NCBI GenBank assembly: GCA_910586275.1
Contig: CAJUIM010000028.1
Coordinates: 1-32,299 of the forward strand
Origin: an uncultured Lachnospiraceae bacterium
Lineage (GTDB): Bacteria; Bacillota; Clostridia; Lachnospirales; Lachnospiraceae
Direction of reading: 5' to 3'
DNA: 32,299 nucleotides
Shown: piece after piece, positions 15,646-23,635 of the stretch
Layout: each line of letters opens with the position of its first letter
Position numbering within the stretch: position 1 is the first letter of the stretch
Notes under the pieces: model-generated
What the model saw: only the letters and a program-made list of their open reading frames with translations
The model's database searches: none
What the model was told of the DNA's origin: nothing
Program-made: the position numbers and the translations under genes

Positions 15646-16074
15646 CTACTTTTTCAAACAAAAATCAATTGCCTCCAAATACCCTTCTAAGCCATGCCCA
15701 TAAATCTGTTTGTCGCAGGCCGGAGCCGTTACCGAAATCTTCCGGAAATCTTCTCTCTGGGTAATGTCCGAAATATGAATTTCCACTTTGGGCACCGTAA
15801 TGCTGGCAAGAGCATCCCGTATAGCATAACTGTAGTGAGTATAGGCGCCGGGATTGATGACAATCCCCTCCGTTCCGTCAAAATAAGATTCCTGAATCCG
15901 GTCGATAATGGCTCCTTCATGGTTGCTCTGGAATACCTCGATCCGGCTTCCGCACGCTTCCCCTTTCTTTGCTATCAAATCCAGCAAATAGTCGTAGTCC
16001 TCGGCTCCGTATATGCTTTTCTCCCGTATTCCCAGAAAGTTCAGGTTAGGGCCGTTAATCACCAGCAATTTCAT
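15646..16074 (-). CDS. aroQ: Type II 3-dehydroquinate dehydratase
   Basis: This enzyme converts 3-dehydroquinate to 3-dehydroshikimate, step three of the shikimate pathway. The 142-residue length fits the dodecameric type II family. The N-terminus MKLLVINGPNLNFLG is followed by the flexible lid with Arg17 and the catalytic Tyr22. QSNHEG, NPGAYTHYSYAIRDAL and the EIHISD motif supply the remaining active-site Asn, His and Asp/Arg residues. The start at 16074 is set by GGAG six bases upstream; the longer frame to 16152 overlaps aroK. It is flanked by aroK and efp. Confidence 0.95.
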   Translation of the reverse strand: MKLLVINGPNLNFLGIREKSIYGAEDYDYLLDLIAKKGEACGSRIEVFQSNHEGAIIDRIQESYFDGTEGIVINPGAYTHYSYAIRDALASITVPKVEIHISDITQREDFRKISVTAPACDKQIYGHGLEGYLEAIDFCLKK

Positions 16075-16142
16075 CCTTTTCTCCGCCTTTCTTCTTTTCC
16101 CTATTTCCGCTGCCGTAAGTCCGCCGCAGCCAGAGGCCAGGA

Positions 16143-16670
16143 TCATCTCCACCTTCCGGCCTTATATAGCTTTTCCATCAGTTCGTCCCGGATTTCGTCC
16201 ATATCCTTACCGTCCACGTCAATCACTAAATCCGCCGCTCTTTCATAGATTCCGGAACGTTCCTCCATAAGCCTGCGCACTTTCTCTTCCGGATTTGCAC
16301 CCTGCAGCAAAGGTCTGGTGACATCGCCGGAAAGCCTCTGACATACCGTTGCAGGAGTCACCCTGAGATAGACAATGGTTCCCAGCTGCCTTAACAGTTC
16401 CCGGTTTCTTTCCCGCAGGGGCAGCCCTCCGCCCACTGCTATAATCCGTGCTTCCGGTTCCTGCAGCAGCCGTTCCAGGCACGCTGTTTCCATGCTGCGG
16501 AATTCTTCTTCTCCCAGCCGGTCAAAAATTTCCGACACCGTCATCTGACTCTGCCGTTCTATTAATTTGTCGGTATCCAGCACCGTCATGCGCAGCCGGT
16601 AAGACAGCCGGATCCCTATGCTGCTCTTTCCGCACCCCATAAACCCGATTAAAATAATATGTTTTCCCAT
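16143..16670 (-). CDS. aroK: Shikimate kinase
   Basis: This enzyme phosphorylates shikimate to shikimate 3-phosphate using ATP. The protein has 175 residues. The Walker A motif GFMGCGKSS lies at 9-17, the DTDKLIE acidic motif at about 32-38 and FRSMETACL in the shikimate-binding region. GGGLPLRERN contains the substrate-binding glycines, and the lid has RPLLQG. It sits between aroE (72 nt upstream) and aroQ (68 nt downstream) in one direction. The ribosome site AAAGGG is somewhat far from the ATG, but no better start exists because MGKHIILIGF is the typical N-terminus. Confidence 0.95.
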   Translation of the reverse strand: MGKHIILIGFMGCGKSSIGIRLSYRLRMTVLDTDKLIERQSQMTVSEIFDRLGEEEFRSMETACLERLLQEPEARIIAVGGGLPLRERNRELLRQLGTIVYLRVTPATVCQRLSGDVTRPLLQGANPEEKVRRLMEERSGIYERAADLVIDVDGKDMDEIRDELMEKLYKAGRWR

Positions 16671-16742
16671 CTTCTGTTTATCCCTTTCAGCTATGTTCCC
16701 GGTCAGCCTGAAAATACTCTCTTCCGGATATTCCGCATTTTC

Positions 16743-17624
16743 TCAGGCACGGCCGCCGCCCATGGCCTCCTTTATCTTTCCGTACACCGTCAGGGCATCC
16801 TCCTCCGCCACCGTAATGCCGTTCCATAATTCATAGGCAATCACTCCTTGATACAGCAGCATCTTCAGCCCATGGAACGCCCTTCCGCCGGCCTGACGAA
16901 CCAAACTCATAAACTTCGTCTCCGGCGGCTTGTATATCAGATCATAACCGGTATGTATTTTTTTATAAAAATCCATATCCAGGATCACCGCCTCCTCCAC
17001 GTTCGGATACAGTCCCACGCTTGTGGCCTGGATTGCCAGATATTTCCTGTCCCCCGGTATCTTCCCGTGCCCGTCCGTCCGCATCGGCACCACACATCCT
17101 GTCCCGCATGCCCGGTTTACTTCCTCCGCTATTTTTTCCGCCTTTGCCGGAGTCCGGTTCAGCAGATACACCTTTGCCGCCTTTTTCCATGCACAGAGAA
17201 ATGTCACTGCCCTAGCCGCGCCCCCGGCTCCAAGAACAATGATTTCTTCTCCTTCCAGCCGGATTCCTTCGCTGCTCATGGCACGGTACAGCCCCATCAT
17301 GTCCGTATTATAGCCTTTATAGCCGCCCTCCGTCCGGACCAATGTGTTCACTGCCCCGATTTTCCCTGCCATTGCGTCCGTTTCCTTCAGACAGCCGATT
17401 ACCTCCCCTTTGTAAGGCACCGTCACATTCAGCCCGAGTATATTCAGGGCATAAGCCCCTTCCACCGCTTTCCTTACCTGTCCGCTTTCTACATGAAATG
17501 GCACATAAACCAGATTATGTCCGTTTATCTGCGCCAGCGTATTATGGATTGCCGGGGACATGGTATGTTCCACCGGATTCCCGATCAGGCCGCACAATCT
17601 GGTATGGCCGTCTATCTGGTTCAT
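16743..17624 (-). CDS. aroE: Shikimate dehydrogenase
   Basis: This enzyme reduces 3-dehydroshikimate to shikimate with NADPH. The protein has 293 residues and the start at 17624 has a GGAG nine bases upstream. The shikimate-binding N-terminal part shows LIGNPVEHTMSPAIHN, where the usual HSxSP is HTMSP. NVTVPYKGEV carries the catalytic Lys, and YNTDMMGL carries the catalytic Asp. The Rossmann part has GAGGAARAV and then LNRTPAKAEK, the NADP-phosphate-binding loop. The tail GLKMLLYQGVIAYELWNG is also typical. A 127-nt gap separates it from yqeG, so an internal promoter is possible. Confidence 0.95.
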   Translation of the reverse strand: MNQIDGHTRLCGLIGNPVEHTMSPAIHNTLAQINGHNLVYVPFHVESGQVRKAVEGAYALNILGLNVTVPYKGEVIGCLKETDAMAGKIGAVNTLVRTEGGYKGYNTDMMGLYRAMSSEGIRLEGEEIIVLGAGGAARAVTFLCAWKKAAKVYLLNRTPAKAEKIAEEVNRACGTGCVVPMRTDGHGKIPGDRKYLAIQATSVGLYPNVEEAVILDMDFYKKIHTGYDLIYKPPETKFMSLVRQAGGRAFHGLKMLLYQGVIAYELWNGITVAEEDALTVYGKIKEAMGGGRA

Positions 17625-17751
17625 CTTCCCGCTCTCCTTCACTGTCTGATTTTTGCTTGATTAGGCTTGATTTTTTAGCCCGAGACTTTTATGCCTTGCC
17701 ATTCGTTTGATTTTTATTCTACATTTCTATTCTGCATTTCTATCTCCGTTT

Positions 17752-18258
17752 TCACAGTTTTTTCTGCCGTTGATAAAAATGCAGCACTATTTTTTCTAAA
17801 TAGCGTTTCAGCACTATCTGTATCTCTTCCTTGGGATGTATAGGCTTTACAAGAAAAGTCCTGATTCCCGCTTTTTTGGCTCCCCAGATGTCCGTAAATA
17901 GTTGGTCGCCGATGAATAGGGTATTTTGCTTAGATGTGTGCAGCCGTTCCATTGCCTTATAGTAATTGGCAACGCCCGGCTTCCCTGCCTTATGGATGTA
18001 CTCCGCTCCTACTGCATCATTGAACATTTTCACCCTTGGCTCCTTATTATTGGACAGGAGCATTATCCCATACCCCAGTTCTTTCAGTCTCCGAAACAAT
18101 GCAATGCTTCTGTCATCCGCCGGAGCGCCATGCGGAACCAGCGTATTGTCAATGTCAAAAAGAATGCCCCTGTATCCCTGCCCATACAATTTTTCAAAAT
18201 CAATCCCATAGGCAGAGTCTACATATTCGTCCGGATAAAACTTCTGAAATACTCCCAT
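17752..18258 (-). CDS. yqeG: YqeG-type HAD phosphatase
   Basis: This is a 168-residue HAD-superfamily subfamily IIIA phosphatase. Motif I FDIDNTLV carries the nucleophile Asp and the second Asp, motif II is LLSNN, the motif III Lys is in HKAGKPG, and motif IV GDQLFTDIWGA supplies the metal-binding Asp. Relatives include phosphatidylglycerophosphatase GEP4 of mitochondria, so a role in phospholipid synthesis is possible but unproven. The gene follows nrdR with a 15-nt gap and precedes aroE, an arrangement I know from many Clostridia. Confidence 0.9.
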   Translation of the reverse strand: MGVFQKFYPDEYVDSAYGIDFEKLYGQGYRGILFDIDNTLVPHGAPADDRSIALFRRLKELGYGIMLLSNNKEPRVKMFNDAVGAEYIHKAGKPGVANYYKAMERLHTSKQNTLFIGDQLFTDIWGAKKAGIRTFLVKPIHPKEEIQIVLKRYLEKIVLHFYQRQKKL

Positions 18259-18273
18259 TCCTGTCCTGTCTCC

Positions 18274-18726
18274 TTATTTATCCAATACTTTCTTTAACTC
18301 ATCCATAAAAGTATTGATATCCTTAAATTCTCTATATACGGAAGCAAACCTGACATAAGCCACCGCATCCATGTCTTTCAGCTTATTCATTACCAGTTCG
18401 CCTACTATCTGACTGGACAGTTCCCTCTCTTCCATATTGAACAGTTCCGTCTCCACTTCCTCCACCAGACGGCTGACCTGGCTGGTGCTAACCGGTCGTT
18501 TATGGCATGCCCGAAGAACCCCTGCCTCGATCTTGGCACGGTCATAAGCCTCCCTGTTTTCATCTTTCTTAATGATGATTAAGGGTATGGAATCTATTTT
18601 CTCATAAGTCGTGAACCGTTTTCCGCATACGTCACAGATCCGGCGGCGCCTGATGGAATTGTTCTCTTCTGCCGGCCTGGAATCTATCACTCTTGTATTC
18701 TCATGTCCGCAAAATGGGCATTTCAT
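18274..18726 (-). CDS. nrdR: Transcriptional repressor NrdR
   Basis: NrdR senses dATP/ATP and represses ribonucleotide reductase genes by binding NrdR boxes. The 150-residue length is standard. The zinc ribbon is CPFCGH...CDVCGKRF, with CxxC pairs near 3-6 and 34-37 and the RRRRICDVC signature. The ATP-cone follows (about 48-138), with IPLIIIKKDENREAYDRAKIEAGVLRA-type sequence. The ribosome site GGAGG is good. No ribonucleotide reductase gene is present in this window. It heads the yqeG-aro-efp block. Confidence 0.96.
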   Translation of the reverse strand: MKCPFCGHENTRVIDSRPAEENNSIRRRRICDVCGKRFTTYEKIDSIPLIIIKKDENREAYDRAKIEAGVLRACHKRPVSTSQVSRLVEEVETELFNMEERELSSQIVGELVMNKLKDMDAVAYVRFASVYREFKDINTFMDELKKVLDK

Positions 18727-18801
18727 AAATTTATCCTCCTATTCCAGTACCGCATCCGGTGCGGCTTCCGGGCATTTGATACTCTCATGCTGTTTCCCGG
18801 C

Positions 18802-20076
18802 TTACTGCTGCAGAAGCTGGAATTGTTCCACTTGTTCGTTCAGTGTGATCGCCTGTGCCGAAAGTTCCTCGCTGGTGGCCGAAGTTTCTTCCGCCGTAGC
18901 CGAATTGCTGGTCACTACCATGGAAATCTGCTCCACGCCTTTTTCAATTTCCCTTACCGACACTGCCTGCTTATCGGATGCCGTCCTGATATCGCCTACT
19001 CCAATCAGAATCTTATCCAGTTCGTCCATTACTTTATTCATGGAATTCGATGTTTCTTCCGTAATATCATTTCCTTTGCTGATTTCTTCCAAAGATGCCT
19101 CGATCAATTGCCTTGTTTTAACGGAAGACTGTGCACTGTCCTCCGCCAGCTTCCGTATCTGATCCGCTACTACGGCAAACCCTTTTCCGGCATCTCCTGC
19201 CCGCGCCGCTTCAATTGCCGCATTCAGTGAGAGCAAGTTGGTCTGTGACGCAATGTCCTCTATATCTGCAATGATATTCTTAATTTCCTGCGATGCAGTC
19301 TTGATGGATTCCATGGCGTTCATCAGTTCCGTCATTTTCTTCCTGCTGATTTCCGCTTCACCGCCCACATTCTTTGCATTGTCATGCAGAAGATCCGTCG
19401 CCCGGCTGTTCTCTTCCACCTGCGCCGTGACTTCCGTAACCGTGGCCAGCAGCTGCTCTACCGCAGAAGACTGATTTGCAGCCCCCTCTGCCAAAACCTG
19501 TGCAGAATTAGCCAGTTCCGAAGAGCCTACCGCTACCTGATCGGCCACATTCTGAATGCCTCCCAGCACTTCGCTGATATGGCTTACCATTTCCCGTAAA
19601 TCAGTTAAAAGCGGCCCATAATCACCCGTATACTTCTCCCTGCAGCCTGACTTGACATTAAAATTCCCTTTATTCAGTTCCGACACAATATAAGAAAGAT
19701 CATGAATAATCATCTTTATGGATGAACTTGTTTCACGGAAGCATACCGCCAGCTGCCCCAGTTCATCGTCGGATTCATATGTAACATGAATGCTGAAATC
19801 GCCTTCTGCCATTTGCTTTGCCGCCTCTTCCAATTCCTTCACCGGCTGTACCAGAGACAGCACGACGGAACCGGAAACCTTCAGCACAAGCACAAGATTC
19901 AGCACGGCAACTACAAGCAATACGATAATTGCCACAATCTTTACCGCAGGATATCTACCCAAAAGGGTCATGCCCAGCACCCCAACTATGACGGTAAAAA
20001 TATATGCTGCTAACATAGAACCGAATACTGCCATTATCTTCTCTTTAATTTTCTTGCCTTTTAATCTCTCTTCCAT
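18802..20076 (-). CDS. Methyl-accepting chemotaxis protein without an external sensor domain
   Basis: This is a 424-residue chemoreceptor-like protein that would control the CheA kinase. The start at 20076 has an AAGGAG site. Two transmembrane helices (about 15-38 and 45-67) are separated by only a few residues, so there is no periplasmic ligand-binding domain. HAMP (about 68-125) and a long signalling coiled coil follow. The highly conserved hairpin tip is EDIASQTNLLSLNAAIEAARAG. Sensing must occur within the membrane, by HAMP or in the cytoplasm. No che or flagellar genes are nearby. A promoter lies at 20166-20194. A 75-nt gap separates it from nrdR. Confidence 0.92.
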   Translation of the reverse strand: MEERLKGKKIKEKIMAVFGSMLAAYIFTVIVGVLGMTLLGRYPAVKIVAIIVLLVVAVLNLVLVLKVSGSVVLSLVQPVKELEEAAKQMAEGDFSIHVTYESDDELGQLAVCFRETSSSIKMIIHDLSYIVSELNKGNFNVKSGCREKYTGDYGPLLTDLREMVSHISEVLGGIQNVADQVAVGSSELANSAQVLAEGAANQSSAVEQLLATVTEVTAQVEENSRATDLLHDNAKNVGGEAEISRKKMTELMNAMESIKTASQEIKNIIADIEDIASQTNLLSLNAAIEAARAGDAGKGFAVVADQIRKLAEDSAQSSVKTRQLIEASLEEISKGNDITEETSNSMNKVMDELDKILIGVGDIRTASDKQAVSVREIEKGVEQISMVVTSNSATAEETSATSEELSAQAITLNEQVEQFQLLQQ

Positions 20077-20165
20077 CCTATTCTCTCCTTTGGCCTTAGA
20101 ATGTGTCCGAAAAACATCTTTCACTTCGGCAATCCCCTGTCAGGTTCTTACTTTGCCTATACTTC

Positions 20166-20194
20166 ATTGTATCAAAATATAGTGTATGGAGCAA
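20166..20194 (-). promoter_or_regulatory. Promoter of the chemoreceptor gene
   Basis: A -35 TTGCTC (20189-20194), a 17-bp spacer and a -10 TACAAT (20166-20171). Confidence 0.55.
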
Positions 20195-20220
20195 TATAGA
20201 AATATATTTTTATAAAATAA

Positions 20221-20991
20221 TCAATCCAGAATAACTCTGTTGATTTTACCTGCCGCATCTCCTACCATGGCGCCGCAGACCACATACTGACGTTCACCGT
20301 CGGAACTGCCGTCCAATGTCACAAGGAAATGATAAGGAGTCAGTTCTTCCCAGCCTTCCCTCTCGTTCTTACCCATTTCCCTCATCCCATACATCTGCTC
20401 CAGATAACTTTCACATCCCTCATAGGTCGTATAATCAAATCTGCGCAGAATATCGCTTCCCTCATCATAATAAGCCGCAAAAATCTCATAGGTCAGCACA
20501 TTATCGGGCAGATACACATAAAATTTATCATGCCCGTCAAAAAAATCCGGATTCTCGAACAAATGCAAGTCTTCAAAAAGCCCGCCTTCTTCGTCTTTTC
20601 CGTGTATGATTGTATTGAAATCACACATATTCATCATATTCGGCATTTCTGTATATAAGGCGCCTGCTTCCCCTTCCGCTCCGTCCGCACTGTGCGTTTT
20701 ATAATAGTCATCGGATACCGGGCTTTGCAGCAGAGGATAGTCTATCTCCGTGCCCGGCACATAGAGCCAGGCAAAAATATCCGGATTTTCTGCCTGCAGT
20801 GCCTCAAAATCAATATGTCCGTCCGCTGCCGTCTCATTCAGAATGCCTGTCTGCGGCTGCGCTGCCTCTTCCTTCTCTTCCGGCACAGTTGCCGGCTCCG
20901 CCTCCCCGCCGGAAGCCCCGCACCCGGCAAAAGCCAAGGCCGACAATGTAAACAATAACATAATCCCGGTTTTCGGTTCTATTTTCTTCAT
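20221..20991 (-). CDS. Sortase-B-like lipoprotein lacking the catalytic triad
   Basis: The protein has 256 residues and a lipoprotein signal with the lipidated Cys at 24 (FAGC). Residues about 58-256 follow the class B sortase fold: FEALQAENPDIFAWLYVPGTEIDYPLLQ, DDYYKTHS and FNTIIHGKDEEGGLFEDL. All three catalytic positions differ. The GHN His is replaced by Lys132 (HGK), the TLxTC Cys by Ser229 (TLDGS), and the Arg before the last strand by Gln235 (RQYVV, with an Arg one residue earlier). It is therefore probably not a transpeptidase but a binding or scaffold protein outside the membrane. A lipid anchor instead of a transmembrane helix is also unusual. It follows the bactofilin/LytM pair but is separated from it by a terminator. 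Confidence 0.8.
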   Translation of the reverse strand: MKKIEPKTGIMLLFTLSALAFAGCGASGGEAEPATVPEEKEEAAQPQTGILNETAADGHIDFEALQAENPDIFAWLYVPGTEIDYPLLQSPVSDDYYKTHSADGAEGEAGALYTEMPNMMNMCDFNTIIHGKDEEGGLFEDLHLFENPDFFDGHDKFYVYLPDNVLTYEIFAAYYDEGSDILRRFDYTTYEGCESYLEQMYGMREMGKNEREGWEELTPYHFLVTLDGSSDGERQYVVCGAMVGDAAGKINRVILD

Positions 20992-21070
20992 TATTTCATT
21001 TCCCTTCTTTTCAGCTTAATATTCCTGCATCGGAACTTTGCCCGGACAGAAACTCAGATAGTCTTTGCAC

Positions 21071-21109
21071 AAAAACAGCACCGACAGAATATCGATACTC
21101 TGCCGATGC
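21071..21109 (-). terminator. Terminator of the LytM-bactofilin operon
   Basis: On the minus strand an 11-bp stem (GCATCGGCAGA with TCTGTCGGTGC, including G-U pairs) is followed by TGTTTTTG. Confidence 0.7.
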
Positions 21110-21141
21110 CGTCGGGCTATATTTCCCCGATTAACATTATC

Positions 21142-21552
21142 CTATTCGTCCCCGTCTGATTCCGCGGAAGACATCGGGATCGCCCTCGGCGGCGTGACAC
21201 CGTCCGGATTCATTGTACACTGTCCCTGGAATACTGCATTTTCGTCCACAATCAGGCTCTTTGTACGGATATTTCCGATAATCTTTCCGGTAGATGCCAC
21301 TTCCGTCCTCCCGCCCGATAGCAAGTCGCCTTCTATCGTCCCGGCTATCATAATATTATTTCCTTTAATATTGCCTACCACTTTGCCGGTGGAACTGATT
21401 ACAAGCGTCCCTTCCGAACTCACATCCCCATTTACATTCCCTTCCACGCGGATGGCTTCGGTAGCTTTGATATTGCCTTCCACTACCATATCCGCACCGA
21501 TGATGCTCCCGATTTTCGCATTAACCTGTTCGGTTGTCTTTCTTCCCAACAT
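21142..21552 (-). CDS. Bactofilin (polymer-forming cytoskeletal protein)
   Basis: Bactofilins polymerise without nucleotides into filaments of stacked beta-helices and position envelope enzymes. This 136-residue protein has a short N-terminal tail, a central DUF583 beta-helix (about 15-110) with repeated GxIxGDV steps (VEGNIKA, VEGNVNGDV, VVGNIKGNN, IEGDLLSGG, IIGNIRTK) and a disordered acidic tail. The ribosome site is AGGAGG. It starts 15 nt after the stop of a degenerate LytM membrane protein. This gene pair is the classic bactofilin-M23 peptidase linkage. Confidence 0.93.
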   Translation of the reverse strand: MLGRKTTEQVNAKIGSIIGADMVVEGNIKATEAIRVEGNVNGDVSSEGTLVISSTGKVVGNIKGNNIMIAGTIEGDLLSGGRTEVASTGKIIGNIRTKSLIVDENAVFQGQCTMNPDGVTPPRAIPMSSAESDGDE

Positions 21553-21567
21553 ACACTCCTCCTAATG

Positions 21568-22350
21568 TCATCCATTAATTTCAATTAATTCCATCGGATC
21601 CACATATGTATCATCCTTACGGATACTGTAACCGGTATCTGTATTTTCATCATCGATTACAAATAAAATGGATCCCCTCGCCACTTCGTTGCCTTCCTTG
21701 ACCATCGGATTGCCTCCATTGCGGTATACGGAAACATATCCGTTTCCATGATCAATGCTGATAAGGTTTCCGTAAGCCGCGTCTTCACCTACCGACAGCA
21801 CGGTGCCTGCGCCGGAGGAAATGACATTCGTGCCTGCCGCTGCAGTAAAAATAACTTCTTTCCTTTCCTCATTGGCACGCATTTCCGATGCTTCATCCCC
21901 ATCGCCGTCCTCCTGCCCTTCTTCCGCCTTTATCTGCGCCGTACCGCTCATAGGAAAGCCCTTGGGAAGATGTTCCGCTTCTTCTTCCGCTTCCAAGGCC
22001 TGCTCCGCTTCCACCTTCTGATTTACGGTGTCGCTCAAAATGGAAACGGTCTTTTCCAATTCCGCTATTTCCGTTTCCAATGCTTTCTTCTCCAATTCCA
22101 GCTGGTCATTGGCCTCTTTCATCTGAGCAATCTGATCCAACTGCTTCTTGCTGCGTTCCATGGAATCGGACAAAGTGATGGAGCTATACACCACATAGCA
22201 GATTGCGGCCACAAACAGGGCAAAAGTCACTAGGGAAACCGCCCCTACCGCCCCTGCTCTGATGTGAAATTCCCTATGATGCTTCTTGGCAGAATCAGAC
22301 ATTATCATGACTGTATAGCTGATTTTACTCTTCCGCAAATTAAGCTTCAT
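21568..22350 (-). CDS. Degenerate M23 (LytM) peptidase-like membrane protein
   Basis: This is a 260-residue bitopic protein. An N-terminal cytoplasmic segment is followed by a transmembrane helix (about 33-56), a coiled coil (about 60-120), an acidic linker and a C-terminal LytM-like domain (about 165-260). The domain keeps SSGAGTVLSVGEDAAYGNLISIDHGNGYVSVY and the VKEGNEVARGSILF strand. It lacks the zinc ligands: HxxxD is absent, the HAH position reads YRNGG and the HLHFE position reads YSIRK. It should be unable to cut peptidoglycan, like SpoIIQ or EnvC, and may recruit or activate another hydrolase. It is coupled to bactofilin and has its own promoter. Confidence 0.85.
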   Translation of the reverse strand: MKLNLRKSKISYTVMIMSDSAKKHHREFHIRAGAVGAVSLVTFALFVAAICYVVYSSITLSDSMERSKKQLDQIAQMKEANDQLELEKKALETEIAELEKTVSILSDTVNQKVEAEQALEAEEEAEHLPKGFPMSGTAQIKAEEGQEDGDGDEASEMRANEERKEVIFTAAAGTNVISSGAGTVLSVGEDAAYGNLISIDHGNGYVSVYRNGGNPMVKEGNEVARGSILFVIDDENTDTGYSIRKDDTYVDPMELIEING

Positions 22351-22378
22351 TAATAAGTCACCTCCAGTAACTTTTCTT

Positions 22379-22408
22379 ATTTTACCACAAGTGACACAAT
22401 AATGACAA
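22379..22408 (-). promoter_or_regulatory. Promoter of the LytM-bactofilin operon
   Basis: A -35 TTGTCA (22403-22408), an 18-bp spacer and a -10 TAAAAT (22379-22384). Confidence 0.6.
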
Positions 22409-22431
22409 CTTTATTTAATAATTTGGTAATA

Positions 22432-22466
22432 AATGTTTAAAAATTTTGTTCCTTTTACCTTTAAAC
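22432..22466 (-). other. Inverted repeat over the permease stop codon
   Basis: ATGTTTAAA and TTTAAACAT form a 9-bp stem with a long loop that spans the end of the EIIC-like gene. It is a weak terminator candidate because no U-run follows directly. Confidence 0.35.
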
Positions 22467-23528
22467 ATCCAGTTTCATATCACCGTCCTGGATCCAGTTT
22501 TTCTTTCTCATAAATGCGGAAGCCGCAAATGCAAGTATTCCGGGCAGGACAAAATGCATCAATGCAATCTGCAACAATGCCGTTCCGGAAGACATGCCGC
22601 TTTCCGTCATCGTCTGATAAGCATTGATCTGCCCTACCAGCCCCGCCGTCCCCATGCCGGAACCGGTAGGATTGTTGACCATTTTAAATACCATCGTGGA
22701 AACCGGGCCCAAAACCGCACTGGCAAAAATTGCCGGAAGCCATATCACAGGCTTTTTCACAATATTCCCAATCTGCAGCATACTGGTTCCCAGACCCTGC
22801 GCCAACAGACCGTTCACTTTATTCTCCCGGAAAGATACCACTGCAAAGCCTATCATATTGGCACAGCAGCCTACCGCGGCAGCCCCTGCCGCAATCCCGT
22901 CCAGCCCTAAAATAATGCCCAATGCCGCGGAACTGATAGGCAGCGTCAAAATCATCCCCATAAGCACGGAAACAATTACTCCCATGACAAAGGGTGCCTG
23001 CACTGTCCCCCAATTAATAATGGCTCCCAGCCATGCCATAAACGCGGAAATCGGCGGTCCAAACACCAGCCCCACTGCCGAACCGGCGGTAATGCATGCG
23101 AAGGGAGTTACCAAAATATCCACTTTTGTCTTTCCTGACACCAGACGCCCCACATAGATGCCGGTCACTGCCGCAAGGAAAGCCCCCAAAGGCTCCCCCG
23201 GGCCTGCCAATACCATAGCCCCCTCTGCCAGTACCGTCCCTTCAATCATTTTGCCCGCAAAAGCCCCCACCATCCCGGTAGTCGCCGCCGATAAAGTAAC
23301 CAGCGGACTTTCCCTGAACTTCAGCGCCACTCCGCAGCCAATCCCGGCACCGGTCACCGCCGCCGCCGTTTTCCCTATCAGAAACAGATATTCCCCTGCG
23401 CTTCCCGGAATCAGATTCCCAATCTGCTGAATAATCGTGCCGATAATCAGTGTGGCGAACAGCCCCGAGGCCATCCCGCCCAGCCCGTCAATAAATATTT
23501 CGTTCAATAACTTCTTTACTTTTTCCAT
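22461..23528 (-). CDS. PTS EIIC-like membrane permease
   Basis: This 355-residue integral membrane protein matches the stand-alone EIIC_2 type. It starts MEKVKKLLNEIFIDGLGGMASGLFATLIIGT and has about eight to ten hydrophobic helices rich in Gly and Ala. No EIIA or EIIB domain is fused or adjacent, so phosphotransfer-coupled sugar uptake is doubtful. The gene follows nadR (niacin-responsive repressor) by 107 nt in the same direction, with a direct repeat TGTCTTGTC between them. A link to NAD precursor transport is possible from this context but is an inference. The ribosome site is GAGGAG. Confidence 0.75.
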   Translation of the reverse strand: MEKVKKLLNEIFIDGLGGMASGLFATLIIGTIIQQIGNLIPGSAGEYLFLIGKTAAAVTGAGIGCGVALKFRESPLVTLSAATTGMVGAFAGKMIEGTVLAEGAMVLAGPGEPLGAFLAAVTGIYVGRLVSGKTKVDILVTPFACITAGSAVGLVFGPPISAFMAWLGAIINWGTVQAPFVMGVIVSVLMGMILTLPISSAALGIILGLDGIAAGAAAVGCCANMIGFAVVSFRENKVNGLLAQGLGTSMLQIGNIVKKPVIWLPAIFASAVLGPVSTMVFKMVNNPTGSGMGTAGLVGQINAYQTMTESGMSSGTALLQIALMHFVLPGILAFAASAFMRKKNWIQDGDMKLDV

Positions 23529-23587
23529 TTTGCTCTCCTCACTCTTCTTCCAAGACTTCCGATCCGCAAAACCGCATATGGATGCAT

Positions 23588-23608
23588 TGTCTTGTCTGCT
23601 GTCTTGTC
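23588..23608. promoter_or_regulatory. Direct repeat, candidate operator before the permease
   Basis: TGTCTTGTC occurs twice, separated by TGC, 60-80 nt upstream of the permease start and just after nadR. Its position fits a NadR/NiaR operator, but I cannot confirm the motif from memory. Confidence 0.4.
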
Positions 23609-23635
23609 ACCAAGAACAAGGATAACATATTTTCT

